The notes beneath the pieces were generated by a model that saw nothing but the letters and a program-made list of their open reading frames with translations, was not told where the DNA came from and searched no databases. Below are positions 4,934-6,456 of a stretch of 6,456 nt of DNA, piece by piece (positions within the stretch are counted from its first letter, which is position 1; every line of letters begins with the position of its first letter). This stretch comes from UBA4717 sp002404395 (GTDB taxonomy: Bacteria; Bacillota; Clostridia; Oscillospirales; CAG-272): contig CALFNW010000012.1 in the NCBI GenBank assembly GCA_937902275.1, forward strand, positions 1-6,456, written 5' to 3'. The translations under genes were made by a program, and so were the position numbers.

Positions 4934-5134
4934 ATGGGCATACTGAATTTGTATAACATCAGATTCCTGCGGCAGAATCGTCTGTTCTGCCGTAAGTGTG
5001 TGCTGTTATACGGCACAGAAATTCAAAAGATTGGAGGCAGAAATGAAAATCGCAATTACGATTATCGCCATAGTTTTCTCACTTGCCGACGCATTTATGA
5101 TGTGGTGTCTCATGCGCGCAAACGCTCTGTATGA
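4934..5134 (+). CDS. Doubtful 66-aa ORF overlapping the membrane-peptide gene
   Basis: An ATG at 4934 has a strong purine-rich site (GGGGGTGAG, 4920-4928, 5 bases away), and TATGCCC (4913-4919) can pair with GGGCATA (4936-4942), putting the site in a loop and the start codon at the edge of the stem. The translated product is very rich in Arg, Asn and Tyr and resembles no family I know. Its second half overlaps the better-supported gene at 5043 in another frame. Translation of its first part might act as a leader peptide coupling to the downstream gene. I regard a functional protein as unlikely. Confidence 0.2.
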   Translation: MGILNLYNIRFLRQNRLFCRKCVLLYGTEIQKIGGRNENRNYDYRHSFLTCRRIYDVVSHARKRSV

Positions 5135-5213
5135 GCGAGCGGAAACAGGACTCGGACGGACAAACGGAGACGGCGATAAAAGAAGGGAGCAGAACTATGA
5201 AACAGGGGCTTGA
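5043..5213 (+). CDS. Small single-pass membrane peptide (56 aa), unknown function
   Basis: The start at 5043 is set by GGAGG (5033-5037, 5 bases away); a longer frame from 4998 lacks such a site. Residues about 3-24 (IAITIIAIVFSLADAFMMWCLM) form one hydrophobic membrane segment, followed by a polar, charged tail (RANALYERAETGLGRTNGDGDKRREQNYETGA) expected in the cytoplasm or at the surface. There is no lipobox or clear signal-peptidase site. It is the first gene of the compact replication operon and overlaps the cysteine-rich gene by 17 bases, implying translational coupling. Small membrane peptides of this kind recur in conjugative elements without known function. A type I toxin-like role is conceivable from its size, but no antisense RNA gene is evident. 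Confidence 0.6.
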   Translation: MKIAITIIAIVFSLADAFMMWCLMRANALYERAETGLGRTNGDGDKRREQNYETGA

Positions 5214-5442
5214 TAAAGTAATCGATCCGTTTTGCCTTGTTGTCCCCATAGGTAAAGGCAGAGCGAGAAGGTGCGGCGGAGAGTGCTGTTCTCTCTGCCG
5301 TACTTGCGTTTATCACCGACCGAACAGAAAAGACAGGTTATGCCTGTTTCGTGAATGTCCGTTTTTGCAGGGACTATCCACTTCTACATATCGGTCGCGG
5401 AAGGAAAATCACAAGCGAGATCGTAAGCGGAGCAAGAAATGA
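5197..5442 (+). CDS. Cysteine-rich, zinc-finger-like small protein (81 aa)
   Basis: The start at 5197 is supported by AAGGGAG (7 bases upstream), giving 81 residues; the longer frame from 5131 lacks a site. The protein has eight cysteines (residues 13, 26, 30, 31, 34, 37, 49, 54) with the core C-x3-CC-x2-C-x2-C-x2-H, then C-x4-C, suggesting one or two metal-binding knuckles. Its last 20 residues are highly basic (RSRKENHKRDRKRSKK), fitting nucleic-acid binding. I do not recognise a named family. It overlaps the membrane-peptide gene by 17 bases, and its stop overlaps the initiator start (ATGA, 4 bases), so the three genes are translationally coupled. The position directly before the replication initiator hints at a replication accessory or regulatory role, but this is inference. 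Confidence 0.65.
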   Translation: MKQGLDKVIDPFCLVVPIGKGRARRCGGECCSLCRTCVYHRPNRKDRLCLFRECPFLQGLSTSTYRSRKENHKRDRKRSKK

Positions 5443-6362
5443 GGCAGAAGAAAAACGGTACATCCCATGAGCTGAAAGCGGGATATTATCCGTTTCACTA
5501 CGGCGATGAAGCCGAACAGTACACATTTTACCGTGTTCCCAAACTGCTGTTTAACGATCCGCGTCTCAGGGAACTGAGCACGGATGCAAAACTGCTTTAC
5601 GGTCTTATGCTTGACCGAATGAGCCTGTCTGCAAAAAACGGTTGGTATGATGAGGACGGCAGAGTGTTTATCTACTTTTCTGTTGAGCAGATCATGGCGC
5701 AGCTCGGGTGCGGCAATAGTAAATGCTCACGGCTGCTTGCTGAGCTTGACGACCAAAGCGGAGTGGGACTTATCACACGAATCAGGCAGGGACAAGGAAA
5801 GCCGGATTTCATCTATGTGCATAAGTGTATCGGAGAAATGTCAAAATCGCACTTCAAGAAATGTCAAAATGACATTTCTAAAAATGCTGAAATGACACGT
5901 CAAGAGATTTCAAAAGCACACGCTAATTATACTGACAAGAATTATAACGATTTGAGTGAGAACAATCCATTCTTTTCAGAAGTCGAGTGCGAAGCGACGC
6001 AAAGAATGCGTGAACGCGAGAAATACCGACTGATGATTGAGGAAAATATCGGATACTCATATTTGGTCAGTGAATATCGCAGAGACGGTCTTGATGAGAT
6101 TGTGGAACTTATGGTAGATACCGTTTGTACGACACAGGATTACATTGTAATCGGCGGCGACAGAAAGCCTGCCGAGGTAGTCAGAAGTCAGCTTTTGAAA
6201 CTTGATTCCGAACATATCCGCTTTGTGCTTGACGGTATGAGCGCAAATACAAGCCGAGTCCGTAATATCCGTAAATATCTGTTGGCGGCGCTGTACAACG
6301 CGGCAATGACAATAGATAACTACTACGCCGCGCTTGTCAATCACGATTTGTACGGCAAGTAA
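5439..6362 (+). CDS. repA: Replication initiator protein, RepA_N N-terminal domain with DUF6017-like C-terminus
   Basis: A 307-aa initiator. Residues about 15-130 match the RepA_N domain (YPFHYGDEAEQYTFYRVPKLLFNDPRLRELSTDAKLLYGLMLDRMSLS, ending DFIYVHKC), a winged-helix fold that binds the origin. A polar linker (about 131-174) follows, then a C-terminal domain (about 175-304: NPFFSEVE, MIEENIGYSYLV, DGLDEIVELMVDTVCTT, GGDRKPAEVVRSQLLKL, NIRKYLLAALYNAA) characteristic of RepA_N/DUF6017 proteins of Clostridia. In plasmids and ICEs of Firmicutes these proteins start theta replication by melting iterons at the origin. The start overlaps the upstream stop by four bases; GGAG (5429-5432) is 6 bases away. 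A PcfB-like gene follows after 30 bases. The repeats in the linker-coding part are described separately. The family assignment is confident; the gene symbol is generic. Confidence 0.92.
   Translation: MRQKKNGTSHELKAGYYPFHYGDEAEQYTFYRVPKLLFNDPRLRELSTDAKLLYGLMLDRMSLSAKNGWYDEDGRVFIYFSVEQIMAQLGCGNSKCSRLLAELDDQSGVGLITRIRQGQGKPDFIYVHKCIGEMSKSHFKKCQNDISKNAEMTRQEISKAHANYTDKNYNDLSENNPFFSEVECEATQRMREREKYRLMIEENIGYSYLVSEYRRDGLDEIVELMVDTVCTTQDYIVIGGDRKPAEVVRSQLLKLDSEHIRFVLDGMSANTSRVRNIRKYLLAALYNAAMTIDNYYAALVNHDLYGK
5835..5896. repeat. Iteron-like repeats inside repA, candidate replication origin
   Basis: GAAATGTCAAAAT occurs twice in direct orientation (5835-5847 and 5858-5870, 23 bp apart). The second copy is followed by its mirror (GACATTTC, 5871-5878), forming a perfect 9-bp inverted repeat with a 3-base centre. 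A degenerate copy (GAAATGAC) lies at 5889-5896. They encode the linker between the two protein domains (residues 133-153). For RepA_N plasmids, origins with iterons inside the rep gene are established knowledge; that these repeats are this element's origin is inference. Confidence 0.6.
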
Positions 6363-6392
6363 TATCTTGCATAAACCGAAGGGAGTGATGTG

Positions 6393-6456
6393 ATGCAGGA
6401 AGAAGTAAATGATAAAACCATTGCGTTGTCTGTAAAATCCGCAAAGCTGACGGCAA
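6393..6456 (+). CDS. Start of a PcfB/DUF3801-like conjugation protein, 3' end cut by window
   Basis: The first 21 residues only (MQEEVNDKTIALSVKSAKLTA). The pattern MQEEVxxxTxxLxxxxxKLTA at the start, and the position right after a RepA_N initiator, fit the DUF3801/PcfB family of relaxosome or coupling-protein accessory proteins of Firmicute conjugative systems. GGGAGTGA (6381-6388) lies 4 bases before the ATG; an overlapping ATG at 6388 is followed at once by a stop. It is 30 bases after repA, so probably in the same operon, linking replication and transfer. Because only the N-terminus is visible the assignment is tentative. Confidence 0.65.
   Translation, partial: MQEEVNDKTIALSVKSAKLTA

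Noticed and set aside
5043..5213. Type I toxin with antisense RNA
   Set aside because: Size and membrane segment fit, but the long hydrophilic tail, overlap with the next gene and lack of a visible antisense promoter argue against it.
5835..5896. Possible CRISPR-like repeats
   Set aside because: The repeat unit is too short, there are too few copies, the spacing is irregular and the repeats lie inside the coding frame of repA; iterons explain them better.

Overview
The window (about 45% G+C by eye) reads as part of an integrative and conjugative element, or a related plasmid-like element, from a low-to-mid G+C Firmicute, most likely a gut Clostridium/Lachnospiraceae/Oscillospiraceae-type host. 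The evidence is a RepA_N/DUF6017-type replication initiator followed directly by the start of a PcfB/DUF3801-like conjugation gene, two sigma-region-4-like regulators of the kind carried by such elements, consistent AGGAGG-type ribosome binding sites and intrinsic terminators. All genes I can support lie on the + strand. No integrase, relaxase, tRNA, rRNA, CRISPR array or insertion sequence is visible.

Layout. (1) 1-567: 3' part of a helix-turn-helix protein, closed by an intrinsic terminator. (2) 568-1296: a noncoding gap with a good sigma-A-type promoter, then an XRE-family repressor-like gene and a terminator. (3) 1317-2815: a 451-aa GAF - winged-helix - BTAD regulator ending in a long hairpin. 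A second promoter is nested inside that hairpin. (4) 2850-3190: a 77-aa orphan gene between two strong terminators. (5) 3191-4526: a roughly 200-nt structured leader followed by two sigma-region-4-like genes. (6) 4527-5042: about 500 nt with no convincing gene, rich in hairpins and repeated complementary motifs. (7) 5043-6456: a tight operon of a small membrane peptide, a cysteine-rich 81-aa protein, the replication initiator and the partial PcfB-like gene. The first three of these overlap.

Reading. This looks like the control and replication-entry section of a mobile element. DNA-binding regulators (XRE, BTAD, two sigma-like proteins) are stacked upstream of the replication/transfer operon, and RNA-level control appears to sit between them. 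The most striking item is the leader of the first sigma-like gene. In it, a 10-nt stretch complementary to the ribosome-binding-site region can pair perfectly with an upstream copy of the same motif, and the start codon region can form a third, competing helix. The replication gene also carries iteron-like repeats in the linker between its two domains, where origins of RepA_N plasmids are known to lie. Family assignments are from recognition of protein sequence patterns. RNA structures were found by eye and have not been folded computationally.
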